From positions 16,473 through 80,472 of the forward strand of contig CAKTCN010000012.1 of assembly GCA_934539295.1 (NCBI GenBank): a stretch of 64,000 nt of DNA. The letters run 5' to 3'. Source of the stretch: an uncultured Allosphingosinicella sp. (GTDB taxonomy: Bacteria; Pseudomonadota; Alphaproteobacteria; Sphingomonadales; Sphingomonadaceae). The notes beneath the pieces are model-generated. The model made no database searches, was not told the origin of the DNA, and saw nothing but the letters and a program-made list of their open reading frames with translations. Shown here piece by piece: positions 17,186 through 24,288 of this stretch (positions within the stretch are counted from its first letter, which is position 1; every line of letters starts with the position of its first letter). A program made the position numbers and the translations under genes.

Positions 17186-17704
17186 ATGTCGGAAGAGAAC
17201 TCCCTGAACGCTGTCGAACTTGCCACCGAACTGACGATCGCTTGGCTCGGCAATCAGAACAACCGCGTCGCTGCTGAGGATGTCCCTGCATTTCTGCGCA
17301 ACATGCACGCGACCGTGACCGAGCTTGCCGGTGGTACTGCCGGCGCAACTGAAACGAGCGAGGAAGCCGAGCCGGAGGCCGAGTTCACGCCCGCCGTGTC
17401 GGTGCGCAAGTCGCTGGCGTCCAAGGATCACATCATCTCGATGATCGACGGCAAGCCGTACAAGACGCTGCGCCGGCATCTCTCCACCAACGGCCTGACG
17501 CCTGAGGAGTATCGCGCTCGCTACAATCTCAAGTCAGACTACCCGATGGTCGCGCCGAGCTACTCGGAAGCACGCCGCGCGATGGCGCACAAGATCGGCC
17601 TGGGGGCGAAAGGTCGTGCAGCGCGGAATGCCTCGGTTCCTGCTTCGACCCCGGCACCGACGCCCGCGCGAAAGCCGCGCGCCGAGGCTCCTGCGAACGC
17701 CTGA
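17186..17704 (+). CDS. MucR/Ros-family transcriptional regulator, zinc ligands altered
   Basis: 172 aa. The N-terminal half is a MucR oligomerisation region (VELATELTIAWLGNQN). The C-terminal half has the MucR DNA-binding block SMIDGKPYKTLRRHL, TPEEYRARY and DYPMVAPSYSEARR, ending in an Ala/Pro-rich tail. Classical Ros/MucR fingers bind zinc through Cys and His; here the Cys positions read S/M and the second His region reads TNG, so zinc binding looks lost. MucR homologues that bind DNA without zinc are known in Mesorhizobium. Sits inside the mobilisation module and may silence it or its cargo. Confidence 0.88.
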   Translation: MSEENSLNAVELATELTIAWLGNQNNRVAAEDVPAFLRNMHATVTELAGGTAGATETSEEAEPEAEFTPAVSVRKSLASKDHIISMIDGKPYKTLRRHLSTNGLTPEEYRARYNLKSDYPMVAPSYSEARRAMAHKIGLGAKGRAARNASVPASTPAPTPARKPRAEAPANA

Positions 17705-17718
17705 ACTTCGTCGCGCGA

Positions 17719-18642
17719 TCAGGCGGCGGCGCTCTTCTCCAGTGCAGCGATGCGTTCTTCGCAGATCACCTGCACGGCCTGACCGAGCACCTCAACGCGC
17801 TCGCCGAGCCACGCCAGCTCATCTTCGCTGATACGATAGTGCTTCGAGTAGCGCGCCTTCACATAGGCTTCCTTGAGCTTTTCGAAACGCGTGCGATCGG
17901 CACGATTGTCGCGCGGCCAAGCGTCAATCAGCCGGGGGGCGATCCGCTCGGCCTGCGTGCGCAGGAAACCGAGATTGTGCACATGCGGGGTGTAGAAGGT
18001 GCAGACCAGCAACACGCCGTGATAAAGTCGCTCCGTGGCCTGATGAAGCATAAGGGCCGCGTCCTTCAGCCATCCTCGACGCAGGTCGTCCGCGAAATTG
18101 ACGTGTGCTCGCATCGCGGCCGGATACCACTCATCGAAGTACTCTCGGGCCATTGCGAGCGCTTGCGCTGGAGTCTTCGGCTTGGGCTCGTGGAACTCGG
18201 TGTCCTCGTTCTGGTAGAGCGCAATGCCGTCACGCGCGACATCCATGAAGAAGTAGCGCCCGTGCGCGAGCCCATCGTTCACTTCGGCAAGCGTGTGCAC
18301 GATGAAGTTGACCGGCGTGCGCAGCGTCTTGGTGATCGCCAGCTCACGGTTCAGCCGGTCCTCCGCGGTCGACCAGAACTCCACCCTGTCGGTAAGCTTG
18401 TCGTTGTTGACGATGATCAGCAGGTCGAAGTCGGACTGGTAGCCCTTGGCGGTGTGCGGCTCGTCGACCCAGCCGCCGCGCGCATAGCTGCCGTAGAGGA
18501 TGACCTTGAGGATTCGCGCGTTCTTCTTCCAGTCGGAAGTGGCAATCGCCGTCGCGTCGCCAAACTCCTCGAACAGGATCTGCACGACGCGTTCCAGCTC
18601 GCGCTGCTTGGCCGCCGGCAGATGATCGAGGCTCGTCTTCAT
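17719..18642 (-). CDS. MNT-type nucleotidyltransferase fused to a HEPN domain
   Basis: 307 aa from ATG at 18642 (the longer open frame upstream is Arg/Cys-rich and non-coding in style). The N-terminal nucleotidyltransferase has GSYARG followed by SDFDLLIIV, the two metal-binding Asp of polymerase-beta-type NTases. The C-terminal 150 residues are helical and match HEPN proteins (DAALMLHQATERLYHGVLL). Split MNT/HEPN pairs are toxin-antitoxin modules in which the NTase modifies and silences the HEPN RNase; the fused form is common on sphingomonad plasmids and its role is less clear. I see no clear R-x4-6-H in this HEPN part. Convergent with the mucR-like gene. Confidence 0.85.
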   Translation of the reverse strand: MKTSLDHLPAAKQRELERVVQILFEEFGDATAIATSDWKKNARILKVILYGSYARGGWVDEPHTAKGYQSDFDLLIIVNNDKLTDRVEFWSTAEDRLNRELAITKTLRTPVNFIVHTLAEVNDGLAHGRYFFMDVARDGIALYQNEDTEFHEPKPKTPAQALAMAREYFDEWYPAAMRAHVNFADDLRRGWLKDAALMLHQATERLYHGVLLVCTFYTPHVHNLGFLRTQAERIAPRLIDAWPRDNRADRTRFEKLKEAYVKARYSKHYRISEDELAWLGERVEVLGQAVQVICEERIAALEKSAAA

Positions 18643-18715
18643 GGTTCTGATCCTAACCTGCGCTGGCATCGGCGTACACCTCGCCCGGCACATGCCGGGC
18701 GAGATGCCGCGGCGG

Positions 18716-18925
18716 TCACTCGCGCCTCCCCGTTGCTGCCCGGTCGAGCGCCACCAGCACCCGCGCAATCGTCCGCTCCACCTGCTCGACGCTGCAGCCG
18801 TGCAGTTCGGCCGTTTGGACATAATCGAGATCGTCGAACCGCACCGATCCAAAGATCGCACGATCGCGTTCGGGAAGCTGGCGATAGGCGCGCCGCATCC
18901 GCCGCAGCTCCAGCCAGCGGATCAC
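18716..18925 (-). CDS. Small sigma-70 region 4-like DNA-binding protein
   Basis: 69 aa. The sequence RRAYRQLPERDRAIFGSVRFDDLDYVQTAELHGCSVEQVE... reads as a lone sigma region 4 helix-turn-helix (LPERDRAIF then a TAELHGCSVEQVERTI recognition helix). There is no region 2, so it is not a complete sigma factor; it may act as a regulator or relic. Its ATG overlaps the stop of the ArdC-like gene (ATGA), so the two are coupled. This small protein is a frequent neighbour of ArdC on sphingomonad mobile DNA. Confidence 0.75.
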   Translation of the reverse strand: MIRWLELRRMRRAYRQLPERDRAIFGSVRFDDLDYVQTAELHGCSVEQVERTIARVLVALDRAATGRRE

Positions 18926-19827
18926 GACTGCGCCTCCTCGTCCGAGACGAAACCGAGCAGATAGTCCGCTGCCTTGCTGGCCGCGCTGGCTGCCCGGAAG
19001 ATCGCCTTCTCGTCCTCGCGCAGCACGGCAAGCCAGCTGCCGATATAATCGGCATGCCGCACCGTCGGGCGGATCGACAGCGACGCGCAGGTGAAGGCGC
19101 TCGCCATCTCAGCAACCAGCTCCTCGCGGGCATAAGCAGCGCTGCCGAACCCGCCGGACTGATCACGATCTAGCCGCGACCGGTGCCCGGTCCAGTGCCC
19201 CAACTCGTGCAGCGCCGTGTGGTACCAGTTGATCTTGGAGCGGAACGCTATCTGTGGCGGTACCGCGACATAGTCACCGGTGGGGCTATAATAAGCTTCG
19301 CCGCCACCGATGCGGAAGTCGGCGCCGCTCGCCTCGATCAACGCATGCGCTTCCGGGATGCGGTCGGCATCGCTCGCCGGTCGGGCGACAAGCTCGGGCA
19401 TAAACCGCTCGGGCAGGCCTTCGCACTGGTCGATGTTGAACACAGTGAAGCGCTTGAGGAACGCGAGCTGCCGCGCCTCGCGATCCTCATCGCGCGCCCG
19501 CTCGGCTTCGTCCCTGGGCGTGAAGCGATCCGCATAGCAGATCGTCGTACCCCGCTCGCCCTTGCGAACGTTGCCGCCCGCCGCCTGTGCCTGCCTGTAG
19601 GTCAGCCAGCGCTGAGACGCATACCGCCCTTCGATCACGGCCGCCCAGAGGATCAGTACATTGATCCCCGAATAGCGCCGCCCGGTCACCGCATTGGCGG
19701 GCATCGCACACCCACACACGGCAGCATCCCAAGGCTGCACCCAGGGCAGCCGTCCCTGCTCCAGCTCGGCGATCACACGCGAAGTCACCTCGGCATAGAG
19801 GCTCGCGCGGTTCTCGGTCCTGCTCAT
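18922..19827 (-). CDS. ardC: ArdC-like antirestriction protein (zincin protease fold)
   Basis: 301 aa from ATG at 19827, with GGAG just upstream. The N-terminal ssDNA-binding part has LPWVQPWD and GRRYSGINVLIL; the C-terminal metallopeptidase-like part has HELGHWTGH (zinc site) and EELVAEMASAF. ArdC proteins on conjugative plasmids shield incoming single-stranded DNA from restriction. Here it serves an element that itself carries at least two restriction-like systems. First gene of a short leftward operon with the sigma-region-4 protein. Confidence 0.9.
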   Translation of the reverse strand: MSRTENRASLYAEVTSRVIAELEQGRLPWVQPWDAAVCGCAMPANAVTGRRYSGINVLILWAAVIEGRYASQRWLTYRQAQAAGGNVRKGERGTTICYADRFTPRDEAERARDEDREARQLAFLKRFTVFNIDQCEGLPERFMPELVARPASDADRIPEAHALIEASGADFRIGGGEAYYSPTGDYVAVPPQIAFRSKINWYHTALHELGHWTGHRSRLDRDQSGGFGSAAYAREELVAEMASAFTCASLSIRPTVRHADYIGSWLAVLREDEKAIFRAASAASKAADYLLGFVSDEEAQS

Positions 19828-20573
19828 CGCTCCTGCTCCTTCAAAACCACCGCAACCGGCGCCGGAATGGCGGGGGTGGGCGGCAGGAGCGGACCGGCAG
19901 TCCCGTGTGAGCGGCGGGCTGCACCCGCAGGGTCGAAACAGAGTGGAGGAGCTGGCGCAGCCAGCTTGCGGCACGCCGCGGCGGGACTAGAGGGTAGCGA
20001 CGCCCACCCCCGCCAGTTCGAGTGCCGGAGGCACAACGCCGCGCCGCACAGCGGCGCGTCCGCAGCCACCAGCGCGCAGCGCTGCCCAGCGCCAGCGGCG
20101 CTGCACAAAGGAGGCTCTCTCGAATCCGGCCGGCCGTCGTGGCGGCGTGCGCACGCGCCCGTGTGTCAGCCGCCGCCGCCCCTCCGGCCGGATCGAGCGC
20201 GCCACGCGGAAACCAAAAACGCGGCGACCTCTGGCGCCTCCGCAGGAGCGCGCCAGTGTGCGCTCACTTGGGCCCCGCGTTCCACTTACAGGCGGCCTTC
20301 GGCCGGCACGCGTCAGTCGATCGTCATCCGAACGGACCGAGACGCAGCAGTGCGACTCGGCGCCGCCAAGCGGCGTAGAGCGCGGTCACGCCGCAGGCGT
20401 GAGACGCCCTGACAGCAAGTCCTTCGAAATCGAGGCCTACGCTAACCTCCGCTAGAGCCGCCGAACGCCGCCAATCACCGCCGGGACGTCCCAGCCGCTT
20501 GCCCAAATCAATTCTCACGATCAGCCTTTCCATCGGAGCACCATCCCGACGCACCAGATGCAAGGTGATACCA
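19828..20573. other. Long GC-rich non-coding region with a large inverted repeat
   Basis: 746 bp between the divergent ardC-like and alpA-like genes. No open frame looks genuinely coding. ATCCGGCCGG (20124-20133) pairs perfectly with CCGGCCGGAT (20184-20193), and inside it GGCGGCG (20141-20147) can pair with CGCCGCC (20171-20177), giving a hairpin of about 70 nt. The region may hold the promoters of both neighbours, a structured RNA leader or a replication/partition site of the element; the sequence does not decide. Confidence 0.5.
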
Positions 20574-20783
20574 ATGCCGACAGACACTTCCGACCGGATC
20601 CTCCGCCTCAAGACCGTTCTCGAGCGCACCAGCCTGAGCCGTTCGACGCTGTACCGGAAAATGGACAACGGCACCTTCCCCAGGAACTTCAAGCTCAGCG
20701 AGCGCTGCGCCGGCTGGCGCGAGTCCGCCATCAATGCCTGGCTGAAAAACCCGAGGTTCTACTCCGAGCAGGCTGGCGAATAG
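20574..20783 (+). CDS. AlpA-family transcriptional regulator / excisionase-like protein
   Basis: 69 aa from ATG at 20574 (AAGGTGAT upstream serves as ribosome site). The pattern RILRLKTVLERTSLSRSTLYRKMDNGTFPRNFKLSERCAGW... is the AlpA winged helix-turn-helix: LSRSTLYRKM recognition helix, then FPRNFKLSERCAGWRES. AlpA-type proteins act as activators of integrase genes or as excision factors in integrative elements, so it may govern excision of this island. Confidence 0.88.
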   Translation: MPTDTSDRILRLKTVLERTSLSRSTLYRKMDNGTFPRNFKLSERCAGWRESAINAWLKNPRFYSEQAGE

Positions 20784-20834
20784 ACCAGCCTCCAGCGGCT
20801 CGGCCCCAAGGGATGCCCTCCCTCGCAACGGGAC

Positions 20835-22058
20835 TCAGTAGCGTCTCGACAAGAACCCGAAGTCATCGGTGTCGCCAAAAAGCTGCTGCCGTTCGAATTG
20901 GCTCTCCAGCGAGGAAGCGGAAAGCCGCGCCTCCCGCGCGGCGAGGTGCTCGCGGCTCCACGCCAGAAATGCGGAAACTCTCGGAGTCGCCGCCGTCTCC
21001 ATCTGTCGTTCGAGCAGCGCAAGCTGTGTGCGCAGCCGCTCCAATTCCTGCAGTTCGCTTAGGAGATCTGCGACGGCGGCCCCTCGGCGTTCCTCGATAT
21101 GCTTTGCGCGTTCCTCCAACTCGCGTTTTTTGCGAGCCTCGTCCGCTCGAAGCTGCTCGGCGGCACGCCGCTCCCGCTCTGCCGCTTTAGCGGCAAGTAG
21201 AACCGCCATGCCTACGGCGATGTCGCTCGCCATCTTCTCCAAGCGTTGCACCTTGGCGTCGCGGAAGCTGCGCCGCGGTGAGTCCCCACCCCAGACATAG
21301 ACACGCTCGAACTCGATCGAGAGGCGACCGCTCAGCGGATAATCCCACTCGGGGATCACCGGGCGATCGAGGTTCACTCGCCACGGCTCATCCTTGAAGA
21401 AGCGATCCCGCTTGACGCGCCATGCCGCCTGCGCGGCCAGTTCCTCCTCAGTGGCGACGTGCTTCACCCGATCGGTGCTCTCCGAGACAGAGAAATCGAG
21501 CGTATCGGTACCGTTGCTGAAATGCGCCGCTGCGTCCTTCGCAATCAGCTCGAGACCCTGCGCTGCCGCAGCGGCGGCTAAGCGATTTAGGACGAGGCCG
21601 AGCCGATCGATGCTGTCAGGCGCCACGTCGGCCTTGATCAACCCGGCGCCGCCAGAGGATACGGTGCCGAGCCCCAGCGGCTTTGCCTTTCGCAACTTCG
21701 ATAATGTGCGCTCGACGATTGGATGGGCGGCGACCTCTTCCGATTGTGCATCGGCAGATGCAGCAATGCGGGCAAGCTCCCGAGCCTCCGCAACAAGCGC
21801 GGGCTCCCGAGCGAGCGATCCAGCAGCGATCGTGATGCGGTCGGAGGTGCCGGACTTCGCCTCGGGACAGGGCGGTGCGACTAGGTCGTGCCCCAAAGCT
21901 TTCTTCGTCCACCAACCCATGGGCGGCTTGGGAATGTCATGCTTCTTGCAGATCTTGTGGAGCGCTGCATCCGAGAGCGCAAAATCCTTCGCCAAATGCG
22001 TCATCGGCTTTGACCAAACGAGATCGTAGAACTCGCGGCGGGTCAGGATTTTAGCCAT
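20835..22058 (-). CDS. Hypothetical protein with N-terminal helix-turn-helix and C-terminal coiled coil
   Basis: 407 aa. Residues 5-50 (REFYDLVWSKPMTHLAKDF, then SDAALHKICKKHDIPKPPMGWW) look like a helix-turn-helix DNA-binding unit. The middle is a globular domain without recognised motifs. Residues about 290-360 are dense in Glu/Arg/Ala (KAAERERRAAEQLRADEARK) and should form a coiled coil. I know of similar proteins on mobile DNA in this group but no function. Confidence 0.7.
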   Translation of the reverse strand: MAKILTRREFYDLVWSKPMTHLAKDFALSDAALHKICKKHDIPKPPMGWWTKKALGHDLVAPPCPEAKSGTSDRITIAAGSLAREPALVAEARELARIAASADAQSEEVAAHPIVERTLSKLRKAKPLGLGTVSSGGAGLIKADVAPDSIDRLGLVLNRLAAAAAAQGLELIAKDAAAHFSNGTDTLDFSVSESTDRVKHVATEEELAAQAAWRVKRDRFFKDEPWRVNLDRPVIPEWDYPLSGRLSIEFERVYVWGGDSPRRSFRDAKVQRLEKMASDIAVGMAVLLAAKAAERERRAAEQLRADEARKKRELEERAKHIEERRGAAVADLLSELQELERLRTQLALLERQMETAATPRVSAFLAWSREHLAAREARLSASSLESQFERQQLFGDTDDFGFLSRRY

Positions 22059-22229
22059 ATCAGTGTCTCGCCATGGCTATGATTCGCAATTGGTCGTCGC
22101 TTGTGGGGTGTCTTGTAAACTGCGTCGGATGCACCACGTGGAAGGAACAGTGTCTGGACCTGAACGGCAAGCTAGCGCGTTCATTGACCGGAAACTTCCT
22201 CGGATGTACACAGTTCGTGGAGCACAAGC

Positions 22230-22415
22230 ATGTTTGAGTTGGGCTATTTCAATCCGGTGGAGCGGCGGCGCGAGAAGGCGCTTGCCCGCGCAGCGGACGA
22301 CTATGCCCTGCAGAATGGCCATGTTTCCCGCGAAGAGCTCCAGGCTAATAACAGTTTCCTCGCGCCGCTCGCGATCGTCAGTTCGTCCGCTGAGCACCAA
22401 AGCGCCTATCTCTGA
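22230..22415 (+). CDS. Small protein upstream of a nucleotidyltransferase
   Basis: 61 aa, with GGAG eight nt before the ATG. Third codon positions are strongly G/C, so it looks truly coding. The sequence is helical and charged (ERRREKALARAADDY). Its stop TGA (22413-22415) overlaps the proposed CTG start of the nucleotidyltransferase gene as CTGA, implying coupled translation. Position suggests the first half of a two-gene toxin-antitoxin-like pair; this is inference. Confidence 0.55.
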   Translation: MFELGYFNPVERRREKALARAADDYALQNGHVSREELQANNSFLAPLAIVSSSAEHQSAYL

Positions 22416-23224
22416 GCTCCAAAGCGCTACCGGCTGATATCGTCCACCGGATTGCGTCCGCTCTGACGCTGTCGGACGGCGCCTTCATAATCGGTGGGCA
22501 GGCACTCAATATCTGGGCTGAGCGCTACTACGCGAACACGCCCGAATTGGCCTATTATGGCCCATATACCTCCAAGGATCTCGACTATTTCGGACAGGCA
22601 GCAGCCGCGGAGAAGCTGGCCGGCCTGATAGGCGGCAAAGTCCTGATTCCTGGACCTGACGATCACACTCCCGAAAGCGCAAAAGTCCACGCGGTGATCG
22701 ATGGACACCAGATCGAAGTCGACTTCCTGACGCACGTGAAGGGCGTGCCCGACGATCGACTGCAGAAATCGGCCGCGGACCTCATCTTTCAGATCAAAAA
22801 AGGCGAGGAAGTCTCCGAGCTGAAGGTGCCGATCATGCACCCGTTTCACTGTCTGCGAAGCCGAATCTCCAATGTGATCGATCTCGGACGTCGCGACGAT
22901 ACGGCAAAGCGACAGCTTGAAGCGGCTCCGATCGTCCTCCGAGAGTACATCAGCGAGATGCTCGATGCCGGCCGCGCGCGCGACGCGACCGGAACGCTTG
23001 AGGCCTTGTTCGAGTATCTCCGCTCCGACCTCACGGGCCGCAAGGCGCACACGGTCATGAAAAACGATCCAGCCGGCATTCTGGACGTGTTCGCCAACGA
23101 CGTGCGTATCGACGAGCGTTACCGCATCCACAATCTCGCGGCCATGCGTCGCAAGATTGCCGAACGTCGAACTGCTCGGGGAAAGCTACTGAGTCTTTTC
23201 CAGCGCAAGCGATCTGCAGAATAG
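22412..23224 (+). CDS. Nucleotidyltransferase-like protein (AbiEii-type fold suspected), CTG start proposed
   Basis: About 270 aa. The coding pattern clearly extends upstream of the first TTG (22547): GAFIIGGQALNIWAERYY lies there and, with TSKDLDYF further on, resembles the G-G-x-A-L and D-x-D signatures of minimal nucleotidyltransferases. A stop at 22391-22393 leaves no ATG, GTG or TTG for this part; CTG at 22412 fits because it overlaps the previous stop (CTGA). A TTG start at 22547 would remove the first motif. The C-terminal two thirds are helical. It ends 6 nt from the convergent WYL regulator. Confidence 0.6.
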   Translation: MSSKALPADIVHRIASALTLSDGAFIIGGQALNIWAERYYANTPELAYYGPYTSKDLDYFGQAAAAEKLAGLIGGKVLIPGPDDHTPESAKVHAVIDGHQIEVDFLTHVKGVPDDRLQKSAADLIFQIKKGEEVSELKVPIMHPFHCLRSRISNVIDLGRRDDTAKRQLEAAPIVLREYISEMLDAGRARDATGTLEALFEYLRSDLTGRKAHTVMKNDPAGILDVFANDVRIDERYRIHNLAAMRRKIAERRTARGKLLSLFQRKRSAE

Positions 23225-23230
23225 CCCGCC

Positions 23231-24238
23231 TCAAGGCAGTACGTCGAAGTCGCGCTGATGACCGTGCACCAATCCTCTGAGAGCCGCAGGCTGCAGCACC
23301 TCGACCGACTTGCCCCAAGCGTAAAGATGCCAGCACATCTCGACGTGACCCGACGCCTGGAAGCGTACGAGAAGTGATCCGTCTGCTTCCTCCTCAATGC
23401 TCTGCGTGGGGTGGAAGACGAACCGCCGCGCGTGTGGAGCTGCCTTGGCCGAGAATCGCCAGACCACGTCGCCGTGCTCGGCGGCGCTCTCGTAAGACCC
23501 AAATCCCTTCTCAGCGTGCCTGCGAATGTTGAATCCTTCGTCGAGCTCGAAGCTCTCGGTCAGCACCTCCGCCGAATAAATCTCCTCGACCCGGTAGTGT
23601 TGCAACGGAGCGCTAGCGGCCTTGGCGGTGTCTCGCGCTACCAAGTAGCGGCGCACTCCCAGAAGAAGCCCGTGCGGCGCTACAATGCGCTCACGGGCGC
23701 GATCCTCTTGACGCTTGCGGTACAGGATTTTGAGGAGAAAGGGGCCTTTGAGTGCCTCAGAGATAGCGGCATCGACGTCGCTGCTCATCGCTGGCCGCGG
23801 TCCCGGTCGCGCTGCGTGCCCGAGTGCCTCTAGCAGCACCTCCTCATCTACCCCGAGCCGGGTACCGGCTTCGGGCGGGATCAGTGCGCGAACCTTGCGC
23901 TCCAGCTGCCGAACGGTGGCGGATTCAGTTGTCATGCCGACTGCGTCGAGCTGATTGATCGCCGCCTTCAGCGCAGCGAGCTCCTCTGCAGAAGGTGTTA
24001 TGAGTTGCGCGACGGCTCGTGCAGGGATGCGCCAGCGCCGCTTGCGGTCATCGCCATCGTCGGCCTGCGTCTGAGGAAAAGCGCTCTCGAGCGCTTCGGT
24101 CATACGCTGCGCCGTCCGGTGGACGCATCCGAACTCCTCGATGATTTCCTCCAGCGACACGCCGCTACGCCGGGTCGCCATCATCGCAAGTTTTAGAAGA
24201 TCCTGCGCCTTCGCGAACGACATGACCAACCTCTCCAT
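23231..24238 (-). CDS. WYL-domain transcriptional regulator
   Basis: 335 aa. It has an N-terminal winged helix-turn-helix (SLEEIIEEFGCVHRTAQRMTEAL), a central WYL domain (HGLLLGVRRYLVARD) and a C-terminal WCX-like extension (HVEMCWHLYAWGKSVEVL). WYL regulators commonly control anti-phage loci and sense nucleic acid or nucleotide ligands (for example BrxR and CapW). This one is divergent from, and only about 50 bp away from, the nuclease-helicase/TIR/McrBC genes, so it is very likely their regulator. The start at 24238 may instead be the Met five codons in (24223). Confidence 0.9.
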   Translation of the reverse strand: MERLVMSFAKAQDLLKLAMMATRRSGVSLEEIIEEFGCVHRTAQRMTEALESAFPQTQADDGDDRKRRWRIPARAVAQLITPSAEELAALKAAINQLDAVGMTTESATVRQLERKVRALIPPEAGTRLGVDEEVLLEALGHAARPGPRPAMSSDVDAAISEALKGPFLLKILYRKRQEDRARERIVAPHGLLLGVRRYLVARDTAKAASAPLQHYRVEEIYSAEVLTESFELDEGFNIRRHAEKGFGSYESAAEHGDVVWRFSAKAAPHARRFVFHPTQSIEEEADGSLLVRFQASGHVEMCWHLYAWGKSVEVLQPAALRGLVHGHQRDFDVLP

Positions 24239-24288
24239 GACAGCTTTTGTCGTGGCTAGCTGCTATAGCTCAGGAAAGGGGATTGCGC
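24239..24288. promoter_or_regulatory. Short divergent control region of the WYL-regulated operon
   Basis: Only 50 bp separate the two start codons. The region holds palindromes GCTAGC (24255-24260) and GCTATAGC (24262-24269), good candidates for a regulator site, and the ribosome site AGGAAAGGGG of the rightward gene. Overlapping promoters would let the WYL protein control both directions. Confidence 0.45.

Noticed and set aside
17719..18861. Longer 380-aa version of the MNT-HEPN gene
   Set aside because: The first 73 residues are Arg/Ser/Cys-rich and overlap the sigma-region-4 gene; MKTSLDHLP at 18642 is the natural start.
18922..19974. Longer 350-aa version of the ArdC-like gene
   Set aside because: The extra N-terminus lacks similarity to the family and a good ribosome site (GGAG) precedes the ATG at 19827.
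20022..20455. Overlapping open frames in the GC-rich gap between ardC-like and alpA-like genes
   Set aside because: All are Arg/Pro/Ala-rich with no motifs and overlap one another in several frames; base composition alone explains them.
22390..22433. Programmed -1 frameshift joining the 61-aa gene to the nucleotidyltransferase
   Set aside because: The overlap has no slippery heptamer; a CTGA stop/start overlap explains the arrangement better.
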